DNA from: an uncultured Clostridium sp.
Lineage (GTDB): Bacteria > Bacillota > Clostridia > TANB77 > CAG-508
DNA: 11,556 nt
NCBI GenBank assembly: GCA_900552555.1
Contig: URZW01000035.1
Location: 1 to 11,556 of the forward strand
Direction: 5' to 3'
The stretch's first letter is position 1. The number at the start of each line of letters is the position of its first letter. Below are positions 1-7,572 of this stretch, in pieces. Both the position numbers and the translations under genes were made by a program. A model generated the notes under the pieces. The model saw only the letters and a program-made list of their open reading frames with translations, was not told where the DNA came from and searched no databases.

Positions 1-1
1 A

Positions 2-1348
2 ATAGATAATAATGCAACAAAAGTAGCATATAACAAAACATATGAAGCAACAATATCAACAGAAGGAAATTATGCAATAACAAACTTAGTGGTAACAATG
101 GGAGGAAAAACAATAACAACATCAGAAAATGATGTAGTTGATATAAATACAGGAAAAATAAAAATAGAAAAAGTAACAGATGATATAAATATAAAGGTAA
201 CAACAAAGAAATTAGAAATACAATATACAGTAGCAGTAAGTACAAGCAATAGTGCAAGTAATACAAGTTCACTTGAAGCAAACACACAAAATAAAGGGAC
301 AACATTGTATATAAATATAATAGCAAAATTAGAAGGTAATAATTGTACAGTAGTTTCAAAAACTGACAATTCAAAAGGAGTTCCATATCCAGTAACAGGA
401 AATGGAAAATATACATTTATAGTAAGAGGAACATATAATGGAAAGACAATAGAAGAAGAAAAAGAAGTAATAGTAAATCAATATATGTCAGTACAAGGCG
501 TGGTACAATATGATGCAGGGGATTGGACTAAAGAAGAAATAGAAGAATTACAAAGTCAAAATTTATATATGATAAATAAAGAAAAAAACAAAAATAGTAC
601 ATTTAATTTAAATGATTCAAATAGTGGATTGAACTTTACATTTGGAGGATTTACGTATAAAGGAGATACAACAAATGAAAGTGATATAGCAAGTGGAAAA
701 ATAATCACAAGTAGAAATCAAAGTGTAGCACCACAAAGTGGACGTGGAACACCAAAATATTCAGGATGGCAATTATTAACAACAGAAACAAAACAAGATG
801 AAAATGGAAATACAATAAAAAGTGCAGATGGTAGTGATAGAATATATGTAACAAAAATAACACATGCAGGAAGTCCAGAGAATTTTGTATATGAGTATAC
901 AGCAAATTGGGATAATAGAAGAGCAGAATATTTATTATCAAGCGGAAAAAGACAAAAAGAGTATAGTACATTGAGGACAGGAAAGACGATAAATCCAAGG
1001 AATTGGCAAATGTATGTAGACCAAAAACAAAAAGATTTAATAGTGAATACAACTGATAAGGATGGAAATCCAATAAAAGATATACATGCAATGGATTATA
1101 GTGAAGCATTAGCAATAACTGGTGATCGACATTCAGCTAATGGAATAAGGAATACAGGAGCATATTATTGGCTTGCGTCTGCCTACCCGAACTACGACTA
1201 CGTGTGGCATGTGGACAGTAACGGCAACATTAACGGTGACGTCTACTATTGCTGGGGAGTGCGCCCCGTAGTTTCTCTGGCATCTGGAGTCTACGTAAAG
1301 TCTGGAACTGGAACAGAGGCAGATCCATATATATTGGGAAAAGACTAG
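2..1348 (+). CDS. Surface protein, 3' part (5' end outside window), with Ig-like repeats and C-type-lectin-like tail; candidate DGR target
   Basis: The reading frame is open from base 2 with no stop upstream of the first ATG at 89, so the gene continues off the left edge; 448 residues are visible. The first ~180 residues are Thr/Lys/Val-rich beta-type repeats (TISTEGNYAITNLVVTMGG and KIKIEKVTDDINIKV resemble bacterial Ig-like surface repeats). A middle part follows (GWQLLTTET, RIYVTKITHAG, NWQMYVDQK), then a tail with YYWLASAYP, GVRPVVSL and TGTEADPYILG. That tail is the pattern of formylglycine-generating-enzyme/C-type-lectin-like domains of gut Firmicutes, some of which are DGR targets. From about 1169 the base composition jumps from roughly 30% to 54% GC (hand counts). 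No LPXTG motif or membrane anchor is seen at the C-terminus; a signal peptide, if present, lies outside. The exact role is unknown; ligand binding at the cell surface is inferred. Confidence 0.8.
   Translation: MDNNATKVAYNKTYEATISTEGNYAITNLVVTMGGKTITTSENDVVDINTGKIKIEKVTDDINIKVTTKKLEIQYTVAVSTSNSASNTSSLEANTQNKGTTLYINIIAKLEGNNCTVVSKTDNSKGVPYPVTGNGKYTFIVRGTYNGKTIEEEKEVIVNQYMSVQGVVQYDAGDWTKEEIEELQSQNLYMINKEKNKNSTFNLNDSNSGLNFTFGGFTYKGDTTNESDIASGKIITSRNQSVAPQSGRGTPKYSGWQLLTTETKQDENGNTIKSADGSDRIYVTKITHAGSPENFVYEYTANWDNRRAEYLLSSGKRQKEYSTLRTGKTINPRNWQMYVDQKQKDLIVNTTDKDGNPIKDIHAMDYSEALAITGDRHSANGIRNTGAYYWLASAYPNYDYVWHVDSNGNINGDVYYCWGVRPVVSLASGVYVKSGTGTEADPYILGKD
1166..1300 (+). other. Candidate DGR variable region (VR) inside the surface-protein gene
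   Basis: This stretch encodes YWLASAYPNYDYVWHVDSNG and continues to GVRPVVSL. Codons are TAC, AAC, TAC, GAC, TAC, then GAC, AAC, GGC, AAC, AAC, GAC, TAC, TAT, TGC: mostly what random replacement of the adenines in AAC/AAT template codons would give. Conserved A-poor codons lie between (GTG TGG, GTG CGC CCC). The right part (about 1253-1285) is A-poor and could be the initiation-of-mutagenic-homology segment. DGR VRs in lectin-fold tails ending in GVRP are established for gut bacteria. Assignment here is inference, since no template repeat or reverse transcriptase is in the window. The alternative is a non-diversified lectin-like tail acquired by recombination. Confidence 0.6.
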
Positions 1349-1363
1349 AATATGAAAGAATCC

Positions 1364-1389
1364 GCCTAGTAGGCCTTTGGTCTACTGGC
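1364..1389. repeat. GC-rich hairpin just after the surface-protein gene
   Basis: GCC(T)AGTAGGCC, loop TTT, then GGTCTACTGGC form an 11-bp stem with one bulged T and one G-U pair, starting 16 bases after the TAG stop. It is GC-rich in an AT-rich gap and is not followed by a T-run, so it is unlikely to be an ordinary terminator. DGR targets often carry a hairpin/cruciform shortly downstream of the VR; this one has the right stem size, but lies about 65-100 bases past the A-poor segment, further than the few bases known for the Bordetella phage case. Confidence 0.6.
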
Positions 1390-1417
1390 TGTGTGGATAA
1401 AATAAAATTAAATTAAT

Positions 1418-1462
1418 AAAACTTGTAATACGGTGCATAGCTGAATTACAAGTTTTATTTTT
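1418..1462 (+). terminator. Rho-independent terminator of the surface-protein gene
   Basis: A perfect 12-bp inverted repeat (AAAACTTGTAAT at 1418-1429 with ATTACAAGTTTT at 1445-1456), a 15-base loop, and a following ATTTTT run. The stem ends in T's, as expected for an intrinsic terminator reading rightward. Confidence 0.8.
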
Positions 1463-1557
1463 GGAAATTATAAATTTTACAGTGTATAATAATTTTATTA
1501 TAGACTGTGAACTATAAACAGTTTTAAAGTTAGAAATGACAACTTTTTTAAAAATGT

Positions 1558-1586
1558 TTGCAAAAACCAAAACATTGTGATAAAAT
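1558..1586 (+). promoter_or_regulatory. SigA-type promoter with extended -10 for the pyrophosphorylase gene
   Basis: -35 TTGCAA (1558-1563), 17-base spacer, -10 TAAAAT (1581-1586) preceded by TGA, giving the extended TGnTAnnnT form. Transcription would start near 1593, leaving a ~105-base leader before the ATG. Confidence 0.7.
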
Positions 1587-1697
1587 GGCAAAAGTAATTA
1601 CAATAATAATTGAAATGAACAAAAAAATTGAAATAGAATAAAATATACTAAAAATAAAACTTGATTATTTAAAGATGGTCAAGAAGAGGAGAAGGCT

Positions 1698-2942
1698 ATG
1701 GATAAAAATGAAGAAATAATAAAATTATTAAAAGAATATAACCAAGAACATATTATAGAATTATTAAGTAAATTAAATGAAGAACAAAAGGAAGAATTAA
1801 TTGAGCAATTAAAAAATATAGATTTTCATCAAATTGCAGAATTATATGAAAACGCAAAAAAAGAAATTGAACTAAAAGAAAATAAAATTGAGTCAATACA
1901 ATACATGGATAAAGAAAAATTAACAAAAAATGAAAAAGATACATTTGACAGTTTGGGAGAAAAAGAAATTGTTAGTGGACATTATGCAGTTGTTACAATG
2001 GCTGGAGGACAAGGAACAAGACTTGGTCATACTGGACCAAAAGGAACATTTAAATTAGATGTTTATGGTAAAGGAAAATATTTATTTGAAATTTTAGCAG
2101 AAAATTTAAAAGAAGCAAATAAAAAATATAACACAATTATTCCTTGGTACATAATGACAAGCAGAGAAAATAATGATCAAACACAAGAATTTTTGGAGAA
2201 AAATAATTATTTTGGATATGACAAAAAAAGTGTTATGTTATTTGAACAAGGTGAATTGCCATTAGTTGATACAAATGGAAAAATGCTTATTGGAAAAAAT
2301 ATGAAAGTAAGAGAGGCTTCAGATGGAAACGGTGGAGTTTTTGCATCACTTAGAAAAACTGGTATGCTTTCTGATATGAAAGAACGTGGTGTTAAATGGG
2401 TGTTTATTGGTGGTGTTGATAACGCACTTTTGAAAATGGCTGATGTTACATTACTTGGAATGGCAATTGATAAAAATGTTCAAATTGCTTCAAAATCAGT
2501 TGTCAAAGCAAATCCACATGAAAGAGTTGGTGTGTTTTGCAAGATGAATGAACATCCAAAGGTTATTGAATACTCTGAATTACCAGAAAAAATGGCAGAA
2601 GAGGTTGATAACAATGGGGAATTAAGATTTGGTGAATCTCATATTATGTGTAATTTATTCACAATTGATGCTATTGAAAAAATAAGTAAAGAACCATTAA
2701 TTTATCATAGTGCTTTTAAGAAAAATTCTTATATTGATGTAAATGGTAAAGAGGTTATACCAACTGAACCAAATTCTTATAAGTTTGAAGCATTTATTTT
2801 TGATAGTTTTGAATTGTTTGATGATATTGCAATTCTTAGAGGAAAAAGAGAAGATGATTTTGCACCTGTTAAAAATAAAGAAGGTGTTGATAGTCCAAAA
2901 ACTGCTAAGGAATTATATGAAAAATATTGGGAAAGAAATTAA
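1698..2942 (+). CDS. UDP-sugar pyrophosphorylase (UDPGP type 1 / UAP1-like uridylyltransferase)
   Basis: 414 residues. The family transfers UMP from UTP to a sugar-1-phosphate (GlcNAc-1-P, GalNAc-1-P or Glc-1-P), giving UDP-sugar for cell-wall or surface glycans; it acts in the cytoplasm. An N-terminal charged helical extension (1-90) precedes the nucleotide-binding loop MAGGQGTRLGHTGPKGT (101-117). Further family marks are SDGNGGVF (208-215), the GGVDN element (238-242), YKFEAFIFD (361-369) and REDDFAPVKN (384-393), the last matching the REDEFSPLKN motif of eukaryotic UDP-HexNAc pyrophosphorylases. This is a different fold branch from bacterial GlmU or GalU. The ATG follows an AGAGGAGAAGG ribosome site; a promoter (1558) and its own terminator (2991) make it a single-gene unit. 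Sugar specificity cannot be read from the sequence. Confidence 0.9.
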   Translation: MDKNEEIIKLLKEYNQEHIIELLSKLNEEQKEELIEQLKNIDFHQIAELYENAKKEIELKENKIESIQYMDKEKLTKNEKDTFDSLGEKEIVSGHYAVVTMAGGQGTRLGHTGPKGTFKLDVYGKGKYLFEILAENLKEANKKYNTIIPWYIMTSRENNDQTQEFLEKNNYFGYDKKSVMLFEQGELPLVDTNGKMLIGKNMKVREASDGNGGVFASLRKTGMLSDMKERGVKWVFIGGVDNALLKMADVTLLGMAIDKNVQIASKSVVKANPHERVGVFCKMNEHPKVIEYSELPEKMAEEVDNNGELRFGESHIMCNLFTIDAIEKISKEPLIYHSAFKKNSYIDVNGKEVIPTEPNSYKFEAFIFDSFELFDDIAILRGKREDDFAPVKNKEGVDSPKTAKELYEKYWERN

Positions 2943-2990
2943 AAAAAGAGGAATTATGGGGGACCATTCAAAATCTATCTTTTAAAAATT

Positions 2991-3026
2991 AAAAAGCGAT
3001 CAATATAAATTTATTGATCGCTTTTT
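2991..3026. terminator. Bidirectional terminator between convergent genes
   Basis: A 15-bp perfect stem (AAAAAGCGATCAATA with TATTGATCGCTTTTT), a 6-base loop, and T-runs on both strands. It lies between the stop of the pyrophosphorylase gene (2942) and the stop of the minus-strand membrane gene (3077), so it can serve both. Confidence 0.9.
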
Positions 3027-3076
3027 AGTTTTGGAATTAAAAAGTTATTAATTAATCCTCTAATTTTAAAACATAA

Positions 3077-3448
3077 CTACATAGTTTGATTTCCTGGTAA
3101 GAAATAATCAATAACACCATAAATCAAAGCTCCAATTATAGCAGCAATCCATGAAATAGAGTAACCTGCTACAAAGAATTGAGTAACATATAAAGTAATA
3201 GCGGCCAATGCAAAACCTACGAAGCCTTTACCAAATGGGCTTGCATGTAAACCTGTAAATTTTGTAACTAAGTAATCTATTACTGTTAAAACAACAGCGG
3301 CTATAATTAAAGTCCAAATATTATTAATTGAAAAACCAGGTGTAAAAAATGCAGTAATACCTAGAACAACAGCAGCAGCAATTAATCTACCAACTATTTG
3401 CCATACTGTGGAAGTACCATTTTCACTTCTTGTTTGTGAATTTGACAT
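3077..3448 (-). CDS. Small four-helix membrane protein, YvlD / phage-holin-superfamily-IV-like
   Basis: 123 residues: a polar start (1-15), then about four hydrophobic segments (16-35, 43-63, 74-93, 97-116), so an integral membrane protein. The two halves are internal repeats: FFTPGFSI..WTLIIAAVVLTVIDYL matches FFVAGYSI.SWIAAIIGALIYGVIDYF. This arrangement recalls the PF04020 family (named after mycobacteriophage holins but mostly chromosomal, e.g. YvlD, with envelope-stress links). The family call is from pattern memory and moderate. The start is supported by AAGGAGG 8-9 bases before ATG. The leader holds a 7-bp inverted repeat (TGCAAAT TAA ATTTGCA, 3481-3497), a possible operator. There are no lysis genes nearby, so a phage holin role is unlikely. 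Confidence 0.65.
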   Translation of the reverse strand: MSNSQTRSENGTSTVWQIVGRLIAAAVVLGITAFFTPGFSINNIWTLIIAAVVLTVIDYLVTKFTGLHASPFGKGFVGFALAAITLYVTQFFVAGYSISWIAAIIGALIYGVIDYFLPGNQTM

Positions 3449-3693
3449 ATAGAAAACCTCCTTAAATTTTTAAAAACTTATGCAAATTAAATTTGCAATT
3501 TCAAGGCTCTAATTTTATTATTCACGAATTTTTAAATAATATTCAAAAATATAAGTATAAAAAAGTTAATTTTTGTAAAAAATAAAATAAAAAATATTAT
3601 AGAAAAAAATATAAGTACTAAAAATAAATAAATTATTAATTTCAAATATTTTTAAATTATATTTTTAATGTAAATAGTGTTTGAGGTGAAAAA

Positions 3694-4374
3694 ATGTTAA
3701 TTATTTTTTTTAGAGCAATAATATTATACATATTTGTATTAATTGTAATGAGGTTAATGGGAAAAAGGGAAATAGGGCAACTGCAACCATTTGAACTTGC
3801 AATTTCAATAATGATAGCAGACTTGGCTACTATTCCTATGAGTGATATAGGTGTTCCGATATTCAACGGATTAATTCCAATTTTGGGACTTTTAGTTATG
3901 CATTTGTTAATTTCATTAGTAAATTTAAAAAGTATAAAAGCAAGGGAGATTATTTGTGGAAAGCCAACAATTTTGATATATAGAGGAAAAATTGATGAAA
4001 AAGCTTTGAAAAAAGAAAGATTTACGGTAAATGAATTGGAAGAGCGACTTAGAGGAAATAACATTGTTAATTTAGGTGATGTGGAATATGCAATTTTGGA
4101 AACCAGTGGGCAAGTTACGGTAATTCAAAAGCCTGAAAAGAGAACAACTACTCCAGAGGACTTCAATATTACACCAGAATATGAAGGTATTCCATATGAT
4201 TTGGTTGTTGACGGAAAAGTTATGAACCAGAATTTGCAATTAATTGGAAAGAATTATAATTGGTTAAAAAAACAAGTTGAAAAATTTGATATGAAGCCAG
4301 AAGAAGCATTAGTTGTTACTTATGATGGTAAAGGACAAATTTTCTGCCAAAAAAAAGAAAAAAAGAGTTCGTAG
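3694..4374 (+). CDS. DUF421 (YetF/YdfR-type) membrane protein
   Basis: 226 residues. Three N-terminal membrane segments (about 2-19, 33-50, 55-77) surround the family signature RLMGKREIGQLQPFEL (20-35) and IADLATIPM (41-49). A soluble domain follows, with the conserved ELEERLRGNNIVNLGDVEYA stretch (114-133) and LETSGQVTVI (135-144), then a second soluble part to 226. DUF421 proteins are common in Bacillus and Clostridium, several in sporulation or spore-germination contexts; the biochemical role is unsettled. GAGGTG lies five bases before the ATG. The next gene, 68 bases on, encodes DUF4363, a pairing seen repeatedly in Clostridia, so the two probably work together at the membrane. A weak promoter candidate (TTGTAA-16-TATTAT, 3573-3600) precedes it. 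The Lys/Ser-rich end (KKEKKSS) is unremarkable. Confidence 0.9.
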   Translation: MLIIFFRAIILYIFVLIVMRLMGKREIGQLQPFELAISIMIADLATIPMSDIGVPIFNGLIPILGLLVMHLLISLVNLKSIKAREIICGKPTILIYRGKIDEKALKKERFTVNELEERLRGNNIVNLGDVEYAILETSGQVTVIQKPEKRTTTPEDFNITPEYEGIPYDLVVDGKVMNQNLQLIGKNYNWLKKQVEKFDMKPEEALVVTYDGKGQIFCQKKEKKSS

Positions 4375-4442
4375 AGCGAAGAGCATAATGTATAATAAAC
4401 AAATGTTATAAGATTTTTATGTAATTAAAAGGAGATAAGTAA

Positions 4443-4841
4443 ATGACAAAGGAATTAGTTATTTCTGTAATTATTATTGTAGTAATAATTGCTGGAGATA
4501 TATTTACTACAAAATATACAAATAAATCAATTGAAATAGCTACACAGAGTTTATCTGAAATTAGAAAAGAAATGGAAAAAGAGAATGAAGAGGACATAAA
4601 TAAGGATAAATTGAAAGAACAAATTAGAGAAATTAGAAATGATTGGAATGAAAGACATAAAAAACTTGCTATTTATATTGAACATGATGAGTTAGAAAAA
4701 ATTGAAACTAATTTAGCAAGTCTTAATGGTTATTTGAATATGGAGGAGTATGGGGATTCTATGGCTCAACTTGAGGCTAGTGTGTATGTGTTGGAGCATA
4801 TTAAAAATAAGACAACATTGAGTTTGATAAATATTTTTTAA
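4443..4841 (+). CDS. DUF4363 protein, membrane-anchored, partner of DUF421
   Basis: 132 residues. One hydrophobic segment (about 5-21) anchors the N-terminus, followed by a charged helical domain (25-75) and a second helical part. The pattern W68..R..KLAIYIEHDELEKIE (68-88) matches the W..L..EH.EL block of DUF4363. The topology suggests the helical part is outside the cell. Function is unknown. It lies directly downstream of the DUF421 gene without a terminator between, and has its own AAAAGGAG site eight bases from ATG, so they are most likely co-transcribed. Confidence 0.8.
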   Translation: MTKELVISVIIIVVIIAGDIFTTKYTNKSIEIATQSLSEIRKEMEKENEEDINKDKLKEQIREIRNDWNERHKKLAIYIEHDELEKIETNLASLNGYLNMEEYGDSMAQLEASVYVLEHIKNKTTLSLINIF

Positions 4842-4915
4842 AGCTGTGAACTGTAACTTTAAAAAATATTTTAAATTAATAATTTATTTATTTCAAAGTG
4901 ATTTTCGTGTATTAT

Positions 4916-4958
4916 AAAAAATTCTAACAAAGGTTAAAGACTTTTGTTAGAATTTTTT
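4916..4958. terminator. Bidirectional terminator between DUF4363 and Lon-like genes
   Basis: A 16-bp perfect stem (AAAAAATTCTAACAAA at 4916-4931 with TTTGTTAGAATTTTTT at 4943-4958) with an 11-base loop. T-runs appear on both strands, and the element sits between two convergent genes. Confidence 0.9.
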
Positions 4959-4999
4959 GAATGAGTCACTAAAGAAATAAATTATTAATTTTTTAAATA

Positions 5000-7387
5000 C
5001 TATTTATTCTCATCAATTTTTGCATACTTTTTAAGTTTTTCATAAACAAGATAATTAACAGTACCAGCAGGGAAGTGACCATCTTTATCCTTCTTACCGG
5101 CAGGAACACCAGTCAAAACCTCAATACCTTCCTCAATTGTAGAAACTGCATAAACATGGAATAAACCATCTTTAACAGCAGAAACAATTTCATCAGAAAG
5201 TTGCAAATTATCAACATTTTGAACAGGAATCATAACACCATGTTCACCAGTCAAACCACGCATTTTACAAATTTGGAAATAACCCTCAATTTTTTCATTA
5301 ACACCACCAATAGGTTGGATTTGACCTTTTTGATTAACTGAACCAGTAACAGCAATGGCTTGATTTATAGGTATTCCAGAAAGGCTAGAAAGCAAACCAT
5401 AAAGTTCAGTACTTGATGCACTATCGCCATCAACACCATTATACAATTGTTCAAAACAAATACTTGCAGTTAAGCACAAAGGAATATCTTGTGCAAACAT
5501 TTCGCCCAAATATCCAGATAAAATCAGAACACCCTTAGAGTGAGTAGAGCCAGAAAGTTCAACTTCTCTTTCTATATTTACAATTCCATTTTTACCAGTA
5601 TATGTGTTTACTGTTATTTTTGCAGGTTTACCAAATGAGTAATCACCAATTGTTAAAATTGTTAAACCATTTATAGTTCCAACCTCAAAACCAGTTGTAT
5701 CAATTAATAAAGAATGGTCTTTTATCATTTCCATATATTTTGTATCAAACTTTTTAACTCTTTCAATTCTTTCTGCTAAAGCCTTATCAACAAATTCTGC
5801 AGTTACAACTTTTGACTTTGACATTTTAGCCCATGTTGCAGCCTCACCGGCAACTTTTATTAAATCATCAAATCTTGTAGATAATTTTTTATGACTTCCG
5901 GCAAGTTTTGATGCATATTCAATTAATCTTGCCATAGCACCTTTATCAAGGTGTGGAAGTTGTTCGGCTTCGCAGAAACCATGAATTATTTGAGCTAATT
6001 TATTTGCATTTTCGTTATTTAGAGGTGCATCATCTTCAAATTCAACTTTTATTTTAAATAATTTTCTAAAATCTGAGTCCATTGCTAAAAGTGTTTGATA
6101 AATGCTAGCGTTTCCAATTAAAATAACTTTTAAATCTAATGGAATAGGTTCAGGTTTTAAAGAAACCATTACCATAGATGCGCGTTGGTCTGTTGTATTT
6201 TCTATACTTATTTCTTTAACTCTTAATGCCTTTTTCAATGCTTCATAGCAGAAATTATTTTGTAATAAATCTTTTGCTTGGAAAATGATGTAACCACCAT
6301 TTGCTTGTTGTAAAAGACCTGGTTTTAACATTGTATGGTCTGTTTTTAATGAACCATAGTAATTTTCGTATTCTAGTGAACCAAAAATATTATGATAAGA
6401 GTAGTTTGAATCCATTATAACAGGTGCACCTTCTATATTAGAGTTGTCAACAAATAGGTTAACTCTATAATTTAAAGATGGGTCTTGCTTTCTTTGAGCA
6501 GGATTCATTTGTTGTTGTTTCTCTTTTTCTTTGTCTTCGTCAACAAAATATGAAACATTTTTTAAAACATCTTGTTTAACATCATTTAAGAATTTTGTTA
6601 TTTTTTTATTTCTCTTAAATTGTGATTTTAAGTAATTAATGTGAACATTAATTGTAAGTAGGGCAATATTTGATTGCCATTCAGATATTTTTTTATCTGA
6701 TTGTCTTTCTATAATTTTAATTTGTTCAATTGCGTTCATAATTTGTGCTTGAACAATTGAAGATTTTTCTTCATATACTTGTTTTATTTCATCATCTAAT
6801 TTGTCAAATTCTTCTTCGTCAATGGCTTTTCCATTTACAATTGGCATCATATAAATACCGTTTTGAGAAGATTTAACTTGGAAATTATGTTTTGAGGCAT
6901 CTACATTTAATTTGTCTAAAATGCTAGAACGTTTTTCTTCAAATTCTTGTTTAAGTAATGCTTTTTCCTTTTCAAAATCGTCTGCATTAAATGTTTTTTT
7001 GATATCTTTTTTTACTTCTAAAATGAAGCCATCCATTGCATTTTTAAATTCTTTTCCTTGTCCTGCAGGAAGTGAAACTGCAATTGGTTCATTTGGATTA
7101 TCAAAATTGTAGATGTAGCACCAGTCATTAGGTGTTTTTTGTTTATTTGATATTTTATTTAGATAGTTTTTTGTGTACATTGTTTTTCCAACACCGCTTG
7201 GTCCTTCGATATATAGGTTATAGCCTTTTACATCTACTTGTAGACCGAACTCAAGTGCTTTAATGCCTCGTTCTTGACCGATTCCTGTTGTGATATCTTC
7301 TAGTTCTTGTGTTGTTTCAAATTTGAAAATGTTGGTATCACATGTCATTTTTAGGTCTTTAAAATTTAATTCATTTTTATTTTTCAT
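5000..7387 (-). CDS. Lon-like ATP-dependent protease (COG1067 / AAA_32 type)
   Basis: 795 residues. The family joins an AAA+ ATPase to a C-terminal serine-lysine protease and degrades cytoplasmic proteins. Walker A is GPSGVGKT (63-69 region). A long charged, partly coiled-coil insertion (about 120-300) separates it from the strand NGGYIIFQAKDLL (363-375), where the usual acidic Walker B pair is missing; this degenerate form is seen in COG1067 relatives. A sensor-like N426 (ILIGNAS) and an arginine R441 (DSDFRKLFK) follow. The protease domain (about 560-760) has GDSASS with catalytic S656 and GGVNEK with K699, plus AVTGSVNQKGQIQPIGG. GGAGG lies eight bases before the ATG. No membrane segment is seen, unlike LonB. 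A promoter (7454-7482) and terminator (4916) make it a single unit divergent from tetR; control by that regulator is possible but unproven. Confidence 0.92.
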   Translation of the reverse strand: MKNKNELNFKDLKMTCDTNIFKFETTQELEDITTGIGQERGIKALEFGLQVDVKGYNLYIEGPSGVGKTMYTKNYLNKISNKQKTPNDWCYIYNFDNPNEPIAVSLPAGQGKEFKNAMDGFILEVKKDIKKTFNADDFEKEKALLKQEFEEKRSSILDKLNVDASKHNFQVKSSQNGIYMMPIVNGKAIDEEEFDKLDDEIKQVYEEKSSIVQAQIMNAIEQIKIIERQSDKKISEWQSNIALLTINVHINYLKSQFKRNKKITKFLNDVKQDVLKNVSYFVDEDKEKEKQQQMNPAQRKQDPSLNYRVNLFVDNSNIEGAPVIMDSNYSYHNIFGSLEYENYYGSLKTDHTMLKPGLLQQANGGYIIFQAKDLLQNNFCYEALKKALRVKEISIENTTDQRASMVMVSLKPEPIPLDLKVILIGNASIYQTLLAMDSDFRKLFKIKVEFEDDAPLNNENANKLAQIIHGFCEAEQLPHLDKGAMARLIEYASKLAGSHKKLSTRFDDLIKVAGEAATWAKMSKSKVVTAEFVDKALAERIERVKKFDTKYMEMIKDHSLLIDTTGFEVGTINGLTILTIGDYSFGKPAKITVNTYTGKNGIVNIEREVELSGSTHSKGVLILSGYLGEMFAQDIPLCLTASICFEQLYNGVDGDSASSTELYGLLSSLSGIPINQAIAVTGSVNQKGQIQPIGGVNEKIEGYFQICKMRGLTGEHGVMIPVQNVDNLQLSDEIVSAVKDGLFHVYAVSTIEEGIEVLTGVPAGKKDKDGHFPAGTVNYLVYEKLKKYAKIDENK

Positions 7388-7453
7388 TAGTTTTCCTCCA
7401 AAAAATTTTTTCTTTTATTGTGTCCATTTTTTTTAGTATTATTTACTATTGAT

Positions 7454-7482
7454 ATTGTATATTAGTTGTTGAAATTTGTAAA
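7454..7482 (-). promoter_or_regulatory. Promoter of the Lon-like protease gene
   Basis: Read on the minus strand: -35 TTTACA (7482-7477), 17-base spacer, -10 TACAAT (7459-7454). It lies about 67 bases upstream of the start codon. No HrcA/CIRCE or CtsR-type repeat was seen next to it. Confidence 0.6.
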
Positions 7483-7537
7483 GATTTGTAACAAAAATTT
7501 AATATAAAAAATAATGACCAAGTATTCAAATTTTTCA

Positions 7538-7555
7538 AAAATATTGCAATATTTT
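7538..7555. promoter_or_regulatory. 18-bp perfect palindrome over the tetR -35, candidate operator
   Basis: AAAATATTG/CAATATTTT is a perfect palindrome covering the -35 box of the tetR promoter. A second inverted repeat (TATTTTA TTA TAAAATA, 7550-7566) fills the spacer. TetR-family proteins commonly bind palindromes in their own promoter, so autoregulation is the likely role. AT-richness raises the chance of such palindromes, hence moderate confidence. Confidence 0.5.
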
Positions 7556-7572
7556 ATTATAAAATATATAAT
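7544..7572 (+). promoter_or_regulatory. Promoter of the TetR-family gene
   Basis: -35 TTGCAA (7544-7549), 17-base spacer, perfect -10 TATAAT (7567-7572). Start of transcription near 7579, giving a ~68-base leader. Confidence 0.75.

Larger units (their letters stand above)
1349..1697. other. Non-coding gap between surface-protein gene and pyrophosphorylase gene
   Basis: 349 bases without a credible gene. It holds the GC-rich hairpin (1364-1389), the terminator (1418-1462) and a promoter (1558-1586) with a ~105-base A-rich leader. Nothing else structured was seen. A short minus-strand open frame at 1382-1591 runs through terminator and promoter and has no ribosome binding site of note. Confidence 0.75.

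Noticed and set aside
70..369. Hydrophobic minus-strand frame opposite the surface-protein gene
   Set aside because: Thr/Val codons read backwards give spurious hydrophobic runs; no ribosome site; the plus-strand protein is clearly real.
1382..1591. 69-residue minus-strand open frame in the gap after the surface-protein gene
   Set aside because: Runs through a terminator hairpin and across a promoter; no convincing start site or protein character.
2743..2985. 80-residue open frame overlapping the end of the pyrophosphorylase gene
   Set aside because: Out-of-frame shadow of a well-supported gene, Leu/Ile/Lys-rich, no ribosome site of its own.
3077..3448. Phage lysis module suggested by the holin-like protein
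   Set aside because: No endolysin or phage gene nearby; chromosomal members of this superfamily are common.
3481..3497. Inverted repeat TGCAAAT-TAA-ATTTGCA as a firm operator
   Set aside because: AT-rich and only seven base pairs; mentioned with its gene, but not supported as a separate regulatory feature.
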